From Closterium sp. Naga37s-1 (Eukaryota; Streptophyta; Zygnematophyceae; Desmidiales; Closteriaceae): a stretch of 64,000 bases of DNA. The position numbers were made by a program, and so were the translations under genes. The stretch is from contig CANJKZ010000952.1 of NCBI GenBank assembly GCA_947471745.1, positions 1,470,001 through 1,534,000 of the forward strand. Reading direction: 5' to 3'. Each line of letters starts with the position of its first letter. The first letter of the stretch is position 1. Of the stretch, positions 34,794 to 47,854 are shown in pieces. Below the pieces are notes generated by a model. That model was not told where the DNA came from, searched no databases, and saw only the letters and a list, made by a program, of their open reading frames with translations.

Positions 34794-35000
34794 CACCCCC
34801 ATAGGCAAAGTGGGGGAGAACAAGGGGTCACAAGACCAGTCAAGCAAAGCAAAGCAAGCTCAGGGTGGATCACAAAGTCACCACACATTCCGAGCACAAG
34901 TTCAAGGCCACAAGGCCAGTTCACATGCAGGATTACATATATATATAAGGCTAGACAAGCAAGAGCAGGTGTATATATACATGCAACAGTACAAACAAGG

Positions 35001-38000
35001 TCAAGGGGTGAGCAAGTGAGGCAAGGTAGGCACAAGACCCAGCTGAGTACAGAAGCGCTGATGATCACAAGGCGCAAGTGCCTTGGTGAAGATATCAGCA
35101 GTGTTGGCCTGAGAGGCCACGTACGCAAGCCGCAGCTGACCACGCTGCTGTAGCTCACGAGCAAGGAAGTAGCGGAGAGCAATGTGCTTCGTTCTGTGCT
35201 CCAGTCTCTGCTCTCGACACAAGGCCAGCATGGCCTTGTTGTCTACGTACAGCACTGGAGGAGAACAAGGCGGCTCTCCGAGGTCAGTCAGCAGGTAGGT
35301 GAGCCAGCGAAGCTCCTGTGCAGCCATGGCCCCGGCGTAGATCTCAGCCTCACAACTGGAGCCGAGAACAGAAGACGAGCGGGTAGCCCGCCACGAAACA
35401 GAGCCGGAACCAAGGCTGAAGGTGTAACCCTGTGACGACCGCTGCGTAGCCTGGTCGTCAGCCCAAGAAGCGTCTGCGTGCCCAGTGAGGACCACTGGAC
35501 TCTGCCCTCCAAGCACAAGCCCCATGCCCGACGTACTGCACAAGTAACGCAACACCCTCTTCGCTGCAGCCATGTGCTCCGGTCTGTGTCTCCCAGGAGC
35601 AACATAGCGTGCGAGAATGCTAAGAGGGTATGCGAGGTCAGGTTGTGTGCAGGTCATCAGGTACATGAGGCAGCCAACAAGCTCTGGGTACGGGCCACTC
35701 GACTCTACGGACTCATCCGAAGGCAGAGCTGAGAGCGAGTGGCGAGTAGGCAGAGGAGTGGCCTGAGGCGAGGAGTACGTGAAGCCGAAGCGCTGAAGGA
35801 CCTGCTGCACCATGTGTGACTGAGTCAGGGTAATGGTGCGGCGTGCTCTGTCCCGGGTGATCTGCAAGCCAAGGTAGCTGCGCAGTTCACCCAGGTCTGT
35901 GCACGTGTGTCTCTTCTGCAGCTCGGACTTCACGAGGGCGAGTCCAGGAGTGTCAGCTGTGGCAAAGACCAAGTCGTCGACGTACACGAGGATGTAGAAC
36001 GGCGCAAAGAAGTGTCGGTGCGCAGAAACAGCGACGGGTCGGCAGTAGAGGGAGCAAACCCAAGAGCCGCAAGTGTAGTCCTCAGTGTGTCGTGCCACTC
36101 ACGCGGTGCCTGGCGGAGACCGTAGACTGGTCGCCGGAGGCTCCACTGGGTGCGAGGAGGAAAAGACCCAGTGAAGCCAGGTGGGCGACGCAGCCAGATC
36201 TCCTCGTGCAGGCTGCCCTGCAAGAAAGCAGTGCTGAAGTCAAGAGAGTGCAGCTCGTAGTCGCGGTGAGCAGCTATGTGCAGCAGTACCCGAAGAGTGG
36301 TCATCTTCGGGGTGGGAGAGAAGGTCTGAAAGTAGTCAACTCCCTGCCGCTGACTGAAGCCACGAGCCACGTAACGCGCCTTGAAGACAGGCGGAGAACC
36401 CGGCGGTCGCTTCACCCTGAAAATCCACATGCCACTGACGATGTTCGCCCCAGGCGGGGGAACCTCGTCAACGTAGGTGCCTGTGGACTTCCAGGAAGCC
36501 ATCTCTGTGTCCATAGCTGCCTGCCACTGAGAGGAGTAGGGACCCTCTATCGCCTCCGCGTAAGAGCGCGGAGTCGGGATGTCAAGTGCATCCGGGTCTC
36601 CCTCAGGGGTAAGCAGTACGGACACGAGATGAGGTGAAGCAGCAGCCAAACACTGGAACTCCTCCTGCCTGTCCTCAAGGACGTCCGTGCCAAGGGCACA
36701 CTCACCCCCGACGGACGGAGGACAGACAGACTCAGACTCAACGACAAGACTAGCAGCGTAGTTTAGACGACAGCGAGCAGCAAAGTCGACGAGCTCAGCA
36801 ACTAGGGCAGACGCAGCAGTGGACTCAAAGGAAGGGTCAGTGACGACAGTAGCAAGGAGACGCGTGACAGTAGGACTGGCAGCACGAAGAGAGTCCGACT
36901 CCGGGTCGGGAAGAGCAGGAAGAGAGGACTCAGGAGGAGAAGGCAAAGGGGCACGCAGAGGAGCAGTGGACGGACGCAGAGACATCCGGTGCGTGCCAGG
37001 GACAGGAGGAGGACGCTGACGCGAACCACGACCACTAGAGCGAGCAGGACGGACAGGCGACGCAGGGCGAGACGCAGGCTCAGGACGCTCAGCCTGACCT
37101 CCAGTAGGACCAGTGTAGGGAGAAGGAGCGGGCAGTGGGGAGGCCGGCTGTAACTGTAACTGTGACGGGACAGGCTGTGGACACTCTAAGGGAGGAGGAG
37201 GACCAGTAGAAGGCGGGAGACCAAGAACCTGCTGAAGGAGCGGAACGAAGTACGGCCGAGGCCGCGCGGCGACTCCAGACACGGCAGGGACAGCACCAGT
37301 ACCCCCAGCGGCAGCACCAGCGCCAGCAGCACCTCCAGCTCCAGTACCTCCAGCAGCACCAGTAGCACCCCCAGCAGGACCGCCTCCAGGACCGACAGCA
37401 GTAGCCTCAGCGTCAACACCCTCAGCAGCTCCAGCTCCAGTCGTACCCGCAGGCCCAACAGCTCCAGTACTCCCAGTACGAGCACCTCCGGGACCCGCGG
37501 CACCAGCACCCTCAGCAGCCGAAGAACCTCCAGCTCCAGCAGCACGCCTCCAGCGCCGGGCAAACCACTCGCGCAGCTCCTGTGGAGAGAGTGGCTCCCG
37601 CCGAGACGAAGCACCCGGAGAACCTCCAGGCTCAGCACCGCCAGACGCCACACGAGCAGGCCCAGCTCCCTCAGGCTCCGCACCCCCAGGCTCAGCACCT
37701 CCAGGCGTAGCACCCCCAGGCTCAGCACCCCCAGGCTCAGCACCCCCAGGCTCAGCACCCCCAGTAGTAGCACCCCCAGGCTCAGCACCCCCAGGCTCAG
37801 CACCCCCAGGAGTAGCACCCTCAGGCTCAGCACCCCCAGGCGTAGCACCCACACGCTCAGCACCCCCAGAGTCAGCACCCCCAGGCTCAGCACCCTCAGC
37901 AGCACCAGAGTCACCAGTAACCTCGACAGGCTCGACGGCGTCTACCTGGGACACACCTGAAGGGGCAGGACCCTGAGGGGGGAGGGGGTCTACCGGGGGG

Positions 38001-39900
38001 GGACCTGGCACAAGGAAGAGCGGTGGCGGGGGGAGGGACGGAGTGCGGTAGGGGAAGAGGCGGTAGTAGGGGACTGACTCGTCAAACGTGACGTCCTGGG
38101 AGGACAGAACACGGCGAGAGGTGGGGTGGTAGAACTGCCACCCTGGCGCGTCAGGGGGGAAGCCAAGGAAGACGCAAGGAGCAGCACGAGGGGACAGCTT
38201 GTCCGCAGACAAGTCGCGGACAAACGCCCGAGATCCCCAGACACGGAACGCAGACGCATCGCCAACCTTCCCCGTCCACAGCAAAGCTGGGGAGGTCTCC
38301 GGCATGGAGACCCTGGGGTGAAGGTTGATCTGATGCGCCGCGTACCGAACCGCAAACGGCCACAGAAAATGGGGGGCAGCCGCATGCATCATGGACGTAC
38401 GGGCGACGTCCATGACCAAGCCAATGCGGCGCTCAGCAATCCCATTTTGCTGTGGAGAGTCCGGAAGCGTGAAGGTCTGGCGGATGCCTCGTGCACGACA
38501 GTAGGCTCGCAGAAGGCCAGAGGAGAACTCTCCACCTCTGTCAGAGTGCAGACGCAGAACAGGAAAGTCCGAGCCGAAGCTCTGCCTGAGCTGGAGACGA
38601 GCTGCGCGGATCCAGTCGATCAACAGCTCAGTGACATCACCCTTGCTGCGCAAGGGGAAGACTGTGGTGTAACGCGAGTAGTCGTCAACCACCAGCAGGA
38701 AGTAGCGCTCGTGACCCTGTCCACGGACGCGGGCCGGGCCCCACACGTCCATGTGAAGCGTCTGCAGCGGGGCCTCTGTCGGAGGAAACTGGGAGGAGTG
38801 AGGGGCAGCCCGCTGCCGCCCCTCGACACAAGGGACGCAGGTAGGGCCTGGCCCCGGAGGAAGGGGAGGGAGGGACCGGGGAAGACCAGAGACAAGGACA
38901 CGGGAGGCCATGCCTCGGAGACGAAGCAGGGAGGGGTGACCAAGGCGGTGGTGCCAGAGGAGAGTCTCGTGCGACAGGAGGCGACACGAACAGGGGGCAG
39001 ACTCAGGACCAGACCTGGACGCTGCAGCAAACACCTGACCCGACGCAGCTACCTGACCAGACGCAGTGAATGGAGGAGACGCAGTGGTCAGTGTGTACAG
39101 GCTCGACCCCGGCCGACGTGTAAACGTGGCCAGGTGTCGGCCTGTCCGAGCGTCCGTGCAGTGGGTCACCCGCTGACTCGCAGGAGTGAACTGGTGAACC
39201 CCCGCATCCTGTAGGTCAGCACCACTCACCAAGTTCGTAGAGAACGAGGGGAGGTAAAGACCAGACAGGGTGCCAGAGGGGGCCGCCGGATACGGGAGGA
39301 CAGTGGAGAAGTGAGCAAGGACAGGACCCCCAGAGGGGTCTGCCAGAGAGACTGCAACTGGCCGGCCAAGCGGCGTGAGTGTGGTGCGGTCTCGAAAGAA
39401 GGAGCGAGAAGCCCCCGAGTCAAGGGTGAAGGTGTGGGAGGCCGAAGCCGACGCAGTACCTGAGAGAGCAGACTCACCAGCACCTGAGGGAGCAGACACA
39501 CGAGCACCTAGAGCAGCAGCCTCGCTAGCACCTAGAGCAGCAGCCTCACCAGTACCTAGAGCAGCAGTCTCAATGCCCGGGTCGGGCGGAAAACACCGGT
39601 AACAGTCACCCTCATCACTAATAGTCACAGCATACATGGCAGCAAGAATAGCATCAAAGTCAAGGTCAAAGACAGCTACACCCGCCATAGACAGCTCGCC
39701 CCAGCGGGGGATCTCAGTGGCCTCAGGGAACTGGTGACACCAAGCGTCCGTCAGGCGGCCAAAGCAGCGCTGGGTGGAGTGCGCACCCCCGCACTGCTCA
39801 CCCGCGCGGTCGCCGGTGCGTAGGACGTAGGTGCACGGACCAGTACCCCCACCCCGCTGGCGTGCAGCGTACCACTCACGGAGCTGCTGAGGGGGGGGGG
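35001..39900 (-). pseudogene. Element O protease, integrase, RT and RNase H (one frameshift)
   Basis: From about 39900 to 36006 one frame carries protease (TLDSGASRSFFRDRTT near 39390-39435), pre-integrase LLWHHRLGHPS, integrase (DVWGPARV, HSDRGGEF, IAERRIG), the GAEPGG repeat linker (37680-37900) and most of RT. One base is missing near 36005 compared with I and G (ACTTCTTTGCGCCG against ACCTCTCTGCCGCCG), so YVDD (about 35980) and RNase H lie in a second frame ending TGA at 35001-35003. It is otherwise well preserved. A G/C run at 39891-39901 also shifts it relative to Gag. Confidence 0.88.
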
Positions 39901-40394
39901 GATGTCACGAGTGCGCTGCTGCCGCTGCTGCTGCTGCTGCTGGCGCTGACCACCACCGGAGCCGACCCTCTGCGCAGCGCCACCCCGACCAGCTCCACCT
40001 CCTCCGCCGCCGCCTCCTCCACCGCCGCCACCTCCGCCACCTCCGCTCCCACCGCCACCGCCGCCGCCGCCTCCGCCTCCACTGCCGCCTCCGCCTCCAC
40101 TACAGCGTCGTACAAGGTCTGAGCACTCTTGTACTGGCTAAAGTGCGCACGCTCAGAGGTAGGCAGGTGGCGACGCACAGCAAGACGTGCAGCAGCATCG
40201 CGAGTGGCCCACTGTGAGCGAACAGTGGCGTCGGCATCAGCAGCAGGGGCAGGAGAGGCACCAGAGGTGAGGTCAAAGAGGGAGAGACCGTCTGCCCTAT
40301 CGCACTGTAGGAAAAGCTGCAGGTCATCTACCCAGATGTCAAAGTCAATGGCCCGACCCTCAGCGTCAAAAGCGAGGACACTAGGGGTAGCCAT
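39891..40394 (-). pseudogene. Element O Gag with internal deletion
   Basis: ATG at 40394-40392 (MATPSVLAF). About 98 codons of the capsid domain are normal up to LYDAVV. At about 40095-40098 the sequence jumps directly into the Gly-rich tract in a wrong frame. Comparison with I and G shows that roughly 600 bp are missing, covering the second half of the capsid domain and the basic KGKGGKG stretch. This makes O's Gag non-functional. Confidence 0.85.
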
Positions 40395-41088
40395 GACAGC
40401 AGTGGACTAGCAGCGCGAACAGTAGGGTAAGGGCAGTGCAGTGACAGAGGCGCTGCTCTTACCGGACATGGCGGCTCGGGCGGCTCGGCGGCTCGGCGGG
40501 TCGGCAACTCGGCGGCTCGGGCGGCTCGGGCGGCTCGGCGGTACGGCGGCTCGGCAGCAACTGCGGCTCGGCGACTCGGCGACTCGGGCGGCTCAGGCGG
40601 CTCGGCGGTACGGCGGTTCGGCAGCAACTGCAGCTCGGCGGCTCGGCGACCCGGCGGCTCGGGCGGCTCAGGTGGCGCGGCGGCTCGGGCGGCTCGGGTG
40701 GATCGGGCGGCTCGGCAGTAGCTCGGCGGCGCCGGCGGCTCGGTGGTGACGGCGGGGCCGCGTGGGGACGGCGGCGGGGCCGGGTGGAGCGGCGGCGAGG
40801 CCGGGTGGAGCGGCGTCGGGGCCAGGTGGAGCGGCGTCGGGGCCAGTAGAGGCGGCGCCGGGGCCGGGAAGGGCAGCTCCGGGGCCGCAGGGGTAGGCGA
40901 CGGGGCCAGCAGAGGCGGCGCCGAGGCAGGGAAGGGCGGCGCGGAGGCCGCAGGGGTAGGCGACGGGGCCGCGAGGGCGGCTAGGAGGGGGGGGGGGGTC
41001 GCGAGGGCGGCTTGAAGAGGCCGCGAGGGCGGCTAGAAAGGGCCGCGAGGGCGGCTAGAAAGGGCCGCGAGGGCGGCGTGAAAGGGCC
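40395..41088 (-). other. Element O leader, left part
   Basis: GC-rich leader with GGCGGCTCGG repeats (40460-40740) and GGCGGCGCCGGGGCCGGG-type repeats (40780-40990). It ends at the GCGAG target of element I and resumes at 48645. No coding function. Confidence 0.6.
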
Positions 41089-41093
41089 GCGAG

Positions 41094-41229
41094 TGAGAAG
41101 AATGAAGAACGAGGATGAATGAACTATGAATGAGGTGAGTACATATAGAAAACCCTAATTGGGTTGTACCCCCTATGGGATACCCCACTATAGCCTACAC
41201 AACAGCATAAGCTATATAATGTTCTGACA
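41094..41229 (-). repeat. 3' LTR of element I
   Basis: 136 bp, TGAGAAGAATGAAGAACG...ATAATGTTCTGACA in plus-strand view. Confidence 0.95.
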
Positions 41230-41434
41230 CACCCCCATAGGCAAAGTGGGGGAGAACAAGGGGTCACAAGACCAGTCAAGCAAAGCAGAGCAAGCTCAGG
41301 GTGGATCACAACGTCACCACACAGTCCGAGCACAACGACAAGGCCACAAGGCCAGTTCACATGCAGGAGTACACATATATATATAGAGCTAGACAAGCAA
41401 GAGCAGGTATATATATGTGACAGTACAAGTAAGG

Positions 41435-44415
41435 TCAAGAGGAGAGCAAGTGAGGCAAGACAGGTACAAGACCCAGCTGAGTGCAGAAGCGCTGATGGTC
41501 ACAAGGCGCAAGTGCCTTGGTGAACACATCAGCAGTGTTGGCCTGAGAGGCCACGTACGCAAGTCGCAACTGACCACGCTGCTGCAGCTCACGAGCAAGA
41601 AAGTAACGGAGAGCAATGTGCTTCGTTCTGTGCTCCAAGCGCTGCTCTCGACACAAGGCCAGCATGGCCTTGTTGTCTACGTACAGCACTGGAGGAGAAC
41701 GAGGCGGCTCTCCAAGGTCAGTCAGCAGGTAGGTGAGCCAGCGAAGCTCCTGTGCAGCCATGGCCCCGGCGTAGATCTCAGCCTCACAACTGGAGCCGAG
41801 AACAGAGGACGAGCGGGTAGCTCGCCACGAGACAGAGCCGGAACCAAGACTGAAGGTGTAACCCTGCGACGACCGCTGCGTAGCCTGGTCGTCAGCCCAA
41901 GAAGCGTCCGCGTGCCCAGTGAGGACCACTGGACTCCGCCCTCCAAGCACTAGTCCCATGCCCGACGTACTGCACAAGTATCGCAACACCCTCTTCGCTG
42001 CAGCCATGTGCTCTGGTCGGTGTCTCCCAGGAGCAACATAGCGTGCAAGAATGCTAAGAGGGTATGCAAGGTCAGGTCGTGTGCAGGTCATCAGGTACAT
42101 GAGGCAGCCAACAAGCTCTGGATACGGGCCACTCGACTCTACGGACTCATCCGAAGGCAGAGCTGAGAGTGAGTGGCGAGTAGGCAGAGGAGTGGCCTGA
42201 GGCGAGGAGTACGTGAAGCCGAAGCGCTGAAGGACCTGCTGCACCATGTGTGACTGAGTCAGGGTAATGGTGCGGCGTGCTCTGTCCCGGGTGATCTGCA
42301 AGCCAAGGTAGCTGCGCAGTTCACCCAGGTCTGTGCACGTGTGTCTCTTCTGCAGCTCGGACTTCACGTGGGCGAGTCCAGCAGTGTCAGCTGTGGCAAA
42401 GACCAAGTCGTCGACGTACACGAGGATGTAGAACGGCGGCAGAGAGGTGTCGGTGCGTAGAAACAGCGACGGGTCGGCAGTAGAAGGAGCAAACCCAAGA
42501 GCCGCAAGCGTAGTCCTCAGTGTGTCGTGCCACTCACGTGGCGCCTGGCGGAGACCGTAGACTGGACGCCGGAGACTCCACTGGGTACCAGGAGGGAAAG
42601 ACCCAGTGAAGCCAAGTGGGCGGCGCAGCCAGATCTCCTCGTGCAGGCTGCCCTGCAAGAAAGCAGTGCTGAAGTCGAGAGAGTGCAGCTCGTAGTCACG
42701 GTGAGCAGCAACGTGTAGCAGCACCCGAAGAGTGGTCATCTTCGGGGTGGGGGAGAAGGTCTGAAAGTAGTCAACTCCCTGTCGCTGACTGAAGCCACGA
42801 GCCACGTAACGTGCCTTGAAGACAGGCGGAGAACCCGGCGGCCGCTTCACCCTGAAGATCCACATGCCACTGACGATGTTCGCCCCAAGAGGGGGGACAG
42901 CGTCAACGTAGGTGCCTGTGGACTTCCAGGAAGCCATCTCTGCATCCATAGCTGCCTGCCACTGAGAGGAGTAGGGACCCTCTATCGCCTCCGCGTAAGA
43001 GCGCGGAGTCGGGATGTCAAGTGCATCCGGGTCTCCCTCAGGGGTAAGCAGTACGGACACGAGATGAGGTGAAGCAGCTGCCAGACACTGGAACTCCTCC
43101 TGCCTGTCCTCAAGGACGTCCGTGCCAAGGGCACACTCACCCCCGACTGACGGAGGACAGGCAGACCCAGACTCAGCGACAAGACTAGCAGCGTAGTCTA
43201 GGCGACAGCGAGCAGCAAAGTCGACGAGCTCAGTAACTAGGGCAGACGCAGCAGTAGACTCGAAGGAAGGGTCAGTGACGACAGTAGCAAGGAGACGCGT
43301 GACAGTAGGACTGGCAGCACGAAGAGAGTCCGACGCAGGGTCGGGAAGAGCAGGAAGAGAGGACTCAGGAGGAGAAGGCAAAGGGGCACGCAGAGGAGCA
43401 GTAGACGGACGCAGAGACATCCTGTGCGTGCCAGGGACAGGAGGAGGACGCTGACGCGAACCACGACCACTAGCGCGAGCAGCACGGACAGGCGACGCAG
43501 GGCGAGACGCAGGCTCACGACGCTCAGTAAGACCTCCAGTAGGACCAGTGTAGGGAGAAGGAGCAGGCAAAGGGGAGGTAGGCTGTAGCAGTGACCGCGA
43601 CGGGACAGGCTGTGGACCCTCCAAGAGAGGAGGAGGACCAGGAGAGGGCGGAAGACCAAGAACCTGCTGCAGGAGTGGAACGAAGTACGGTCGAGGCCGC
43701 GTAGCTACGCCAGAAACAGCAGGGATAGCACCAGTACCCCCAGCAGGAGCACCCGCTCCAGCAGCACCTCCAGTAGCTCCAGAACCTCGAGCAACACCAG
43801 GAGCACCCCCAGCAGGACCGCCAGCGGTAGTCTCAGCGCCAACACCCTCAGCAGCACCAGCTCCAGTCGAACCCGCAGGCCCAGCAGCTCCAGTACTCCC
43901 AGTACGAGCACCTCCGGGACCCGCAACAGCAGCACCCTCAGTAGCCGACGAACCTCCAGCACCAGCAGCACGGCTCCAGCGCCGGGCAAACCACTCGCGC
44001 AGCTCCTGTGGAGAGAGTGGCTCCCGGCGAGACAAAGCACGCGTAGAAACTCGAGGCGGAGGACCTCCAGGCGCAGCACTCCCAGGTCCAGCACCCCCAG
44101 GCAAAGCACCCCCAGGCGTAGCACCCCCACACTCAGCACCCCCAGGCTCAGCACCCCCAGGCTCAGCACCCCCAGGCTCAGCACCCCCAGGCTCAGCACC
44201 CCCAGACTCAGCACCCCCAGACTCAGCACCCCCAGGCTCAGCACCCCCAGGCCCAGCACCCCCAGGCCCAGCACCCCCAGGCTCAGCACCCCCAGCAGTA
44301 CCAGAGTCACCAGTGACCTCGACAGGCTCGACTGCGTCTACCTGGGACACACCTGAAGGGGCAGGACCCTGAGGGGGGAGGGGGTCTACCGGGGGGGGAC
44401 CTGGTACAAGGAAGA
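41435..44415 (-). pseudogene. Element I linker, RT and RNase H
   Basis: This frame follows the C-run at 44414-44424. It contains the GAEPGG repeats (about 44090-44300), a second SPQELREW motif (about 43990-44015), the Pro-rich linker, RT (FKARYVARGFSQ near 42800-42835, YVDD near 42410-42425) and RNase H (HADASWADD near 41895-41920), ending TGA at 41435-41437. It would copy element RNA into cDNA and degrade the template. All catalytic motifs look intact; it lacks only an in-frame connection to the upstream part. Confidence 0.87.
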
Positions 44416-47402
44416 GCGGGGGCGGGGGGGGGGGACGGAGTGCGGTAGGGGAAGAGGCGGTAGTAGGGTACCGACTCGTCGAACGTGACGTCCTGAGAGG
44501 ACAGAACACGGCGAGAGGTGGGGTGGTAGAACTGCCACCCAGGCGCGTCTGGGGGGAACCCCAGGAAGACGCAAGGAGCAGCACGAGGGGACAGTTTGTC
44601 CGCAGACAAGTCGCGGACAAACGCCCGAGATCCCCAGACCCGGAACGCCGACGCATCGCCCACCTTCCCGGTCCACAGCAAGGCTGGGGAGGTCTCCGGC
44701 CTGGAGACCCTGGGGTGAAGGTTGATCTGACGTGCCGCGTACCTCACCGCAAACGGCCACAGAAAATGGGGGGCAGCCGCATGCATCATAGACGTACGAG
44801 CGACGTCCATGACCATGCCAATGCGGCGCTCAGCAATCCCATTTTGCTGCGGAGAGTCCGGGAGCGTGAAGGTCTGACGGATGCCCCGTGCACGACAGTA
44901 GGCTCGCAGAAGGCCAGAGGAGAACTCTCCGCCTCTGTCCGAGTGCAGACGCAGAACAGGAAAGTCGGAGCCAAAGCTCTGCCTGAGCTGGAGACGAGCT
45001 GCGCGGATCCAGTCGATCAGCACCTCAGTGACATCACCCTTGCCGCGCAAGGGGAAGACTGCGGTGTAACGCGAGTAGTCGTCAACAACGAGCAGGAAGT
45101 AGCGCTCGTGACCCTGCCCACGGACGCGGGCTGGGCCCCACACGTCCATGTGGAGCGTCTGCAACGGGGCCTCTGTCGGAGGAAACTGGGAGGAGTGAGG
45201 GGCAGCACGCTGGCGCCCCTCGACACAGGGGACACAGGTAGGGCCAGGGCCCTGAGGAAGGGGAGGGAGGGACCGGGGGAGACCAGACACTAGAAGACGG
45301 GAGGCCATGCCTCTGAGCCGAAGCAGAGAGGGGTGACCAAGACGGTGGTGCCAGAGAAGAGTCTCGTGAGACAGGAGACGACAAGAACAGGGGGCAGACT
45401 CAGGACCAGACCTGGACGCAGCAGCAAACACCTGACCCGACGAAGCGACTCTACCAGACTCAGTAACGGGAGGAGACGCAGTGGTCAGTGTGTACAGGCT
45501 CGACCCCGGCTGACGGGTAAACGTAGCCAGGTGTCGGCCTGTGCTAGCCTCTGTACAGTGCGTCACCCGCTGACGCGCAGGAGTGAACTGGTGTACACCC
45601 GCATCCTGTAGGTCAGCACCACTCACCAGGTTCGTAGAGAACGAGGGGAGGTAGAGACCAGACAGGGTGCCAGAGGGAGCCGCCGGACACGGGAGGACTG
45701 TGGAGAAGCGAGACAGGACAGGACCCCCAGAGGGGTCAGCCAGAGACACTGCAACCGGTCGACTCAGCGGTGTGAGTGTGGTGCGGTCCCTAAAGAAGGA
45801 GCGAGACGCCCCAGAGTCAAGGGTGAAGGTGAGGGAGGCCGAAGCCGACGTAGTACCTGAGAGCGCAGACTCACCAGTACCTGAGGACGCAGACACACGA
45901 GCACCTAGGGCAGCAGCGTCGCAAGCACCTAGGGCAGCAGCCTCACCAGGACCTAGAGCAGCAGTCTCAATACCCGGATCGGGCGGGAAACACCGGTAAC
46001 AGTCACCCTCATCACTAATAGACACAGCATACATGGCAGAGAGAATAGCATCAAAGTCAAGATCATAGATGGCAACACCCGCCCTGGACAGGTCACCCCA
46101 ACGAGGGATCTCTGAGGCCTCCGGGAACTGGTGACGCCACGCGTCCGTCAGGCGGCCAAAGCAGCGCTGAGTGGGGTGGGGACCCCCACACTGCTCACCC
46201 GCACGGTCGCCGGTGCGCAAAACGTAGGAGCACGGACCAAAACCCCCACCTCGCTGACGCGCAGTGTACCACTCACGAAGCTGCTGAGGAGACAAGGTGT
46301 CACGACCACGCTGCTGCTGCTGGCGCGAGCCACCACCGGAGCCACTCCTCTGCGAAGACCCGCGACCAGCACCACCTCCACCCCCGCCGCCTCCTCCGCC
46401 TCCGCCGCCTCCGCTACTGCCGCCGCCTCCACCTCCGCCTCCGCCGCCGCCACCTCCGCCACCCCCGCTCCCACTGCCACCGCCGCCGACACCTCCGCCT
46501 CCACTGCCGCCACCGACTCCTCCACCCCCACCTCCACTCCCACCGCCACCCCCACTCCCCCAACTGCCGCCACCTCCACCTCCACCGCCCCCGCTCGCTC
46601 CTCCAGCGCCCTTGCCCCCCTTGCCCTTGCCAGAGCGGCGTCTCCCACTAGGGGCAGACGCCACACCGACCGACTCAAGACCAAGGAGGTCGGCCGCAGC
46701 AGCAGAGGCAACAGAGGGCAGAAGGGGGGAGGGGGAACACCCCTCAAAGATGGGGGTGCGCGGGTCACCACGAGAGGCCCCTACAGCGACTATGCTCTTC
46801 TCGGCCGCTAGGAGGGACTTCTCGAGGAGGTCAACAGTGAGAGTGGTGGGACAGACAGAGAGAAAGTGGTCCCTGACTACGCGAAGGGAGTCAGGAAGGC
46901 GAGTGACTATGTAGTAAAGAGTGATGTACATGGGGGGGGGGTTCTTGGCGCAGAAGTCAGCAGGGAGTGCAGCGCGGTAGCGAGTGTCACTAGTGCGGAG
47001 GTGCGTAATGAGGTCAGCGACTGTGGGAAAGGCAGCAAGGTCAGGAAAGAGGTACGGTAGCATGAGACGGCTCAGTGCAGCAGTGGCAGGGGAGGAGTAG
47101 CGCGCAACTACAGCGTCGTACAAGGTCTGAGCACTCTTGTACTGACTAAAGTGTGCACGCTCGGAGGTAGGGAGGTGGCGACGCACAGCAAGACGTGCAG
47201 CAGCGTCGCGCGTGGCCCACTGGGAGCGAACAGTGGCGTCGGCGTCAGCAGCAGGGGCAGTGGAGGCGCCAGAGGTGAGGTCAAAGAGAGAGAGACCATC
47301 TGCCCTATCGCACTGTAAGAACAGCTGCAGGTCATCCACCCAGACCTCAAAGTCAATGGCCCGACCCTCAGCGTCAAAGACTAGAACACTAGGGGTAGCC
47401 AT
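44416..47402 (-). CDS. Element I Gag, protease and integrase
   Basis: The start ATG is at 47402-47400 (MATPSVLVF). In order: capsid-like domain (residues 1-~200), basic KGKGGKG then a long Gly/Ser tract (~245-340), SPQQLREW (~365), the Cys/His cluster C-X13-C-X3-H-X4-C (~390), protease TLDSGASRSFF (~525), pre-integrase LLWHHRLGHP (~680), and integrase DVWGPARV, HSDRGGEF, IAERRIG (~745-855). The frame reaches the Pro run before the RT linker, where an 11-C run (O has a shorter interrupted run) moves pol into another frame. The product may still be a usable Gag-PR-INT protein. Confidence 0.87.
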
Positions 47403-47854
47403 GACCCTAGACGACTGGCAGCGCAAACAGTAGGGTGAGGGCAGTGCAGTGAAAGGGCGCTGTGCTCACCAGACTGGACAGGTCGGGCGGCCCGGAAGGA
47501 GGGCGGCGCGGCGGCTCGGCGGCTCGGTTGCCGGGCGGCTCGGCGGCTCGGCGGCTCCGCTGCTGGGCGGCACGGCTGCTGGGCGGCTCGGCTGCTGGGC
47601 GGCTCGGCTGTTGAGCGGCTCGGCTGCTGGGCGGCTCGGCTGCTCTGCTGTCGGGCGGCTCGGTTGTGCTGCTGAGGGGCAGCACGGCTCGGGCTGCTCG
47701 GGCGGTGCGGGCGGCTCGGGCGGCTCGGGCGGCTCAGCTCCTCAGCGGCACAGGCGGCGTGGGGACCGAGACGGCGGCGCGCGGCTGGGACGGGCGGCGC
47801 ACGGGCGGCGTGGGGCCGGGACTGCGGTGCGCGGCCGGGACGGGCGGCTCACGG

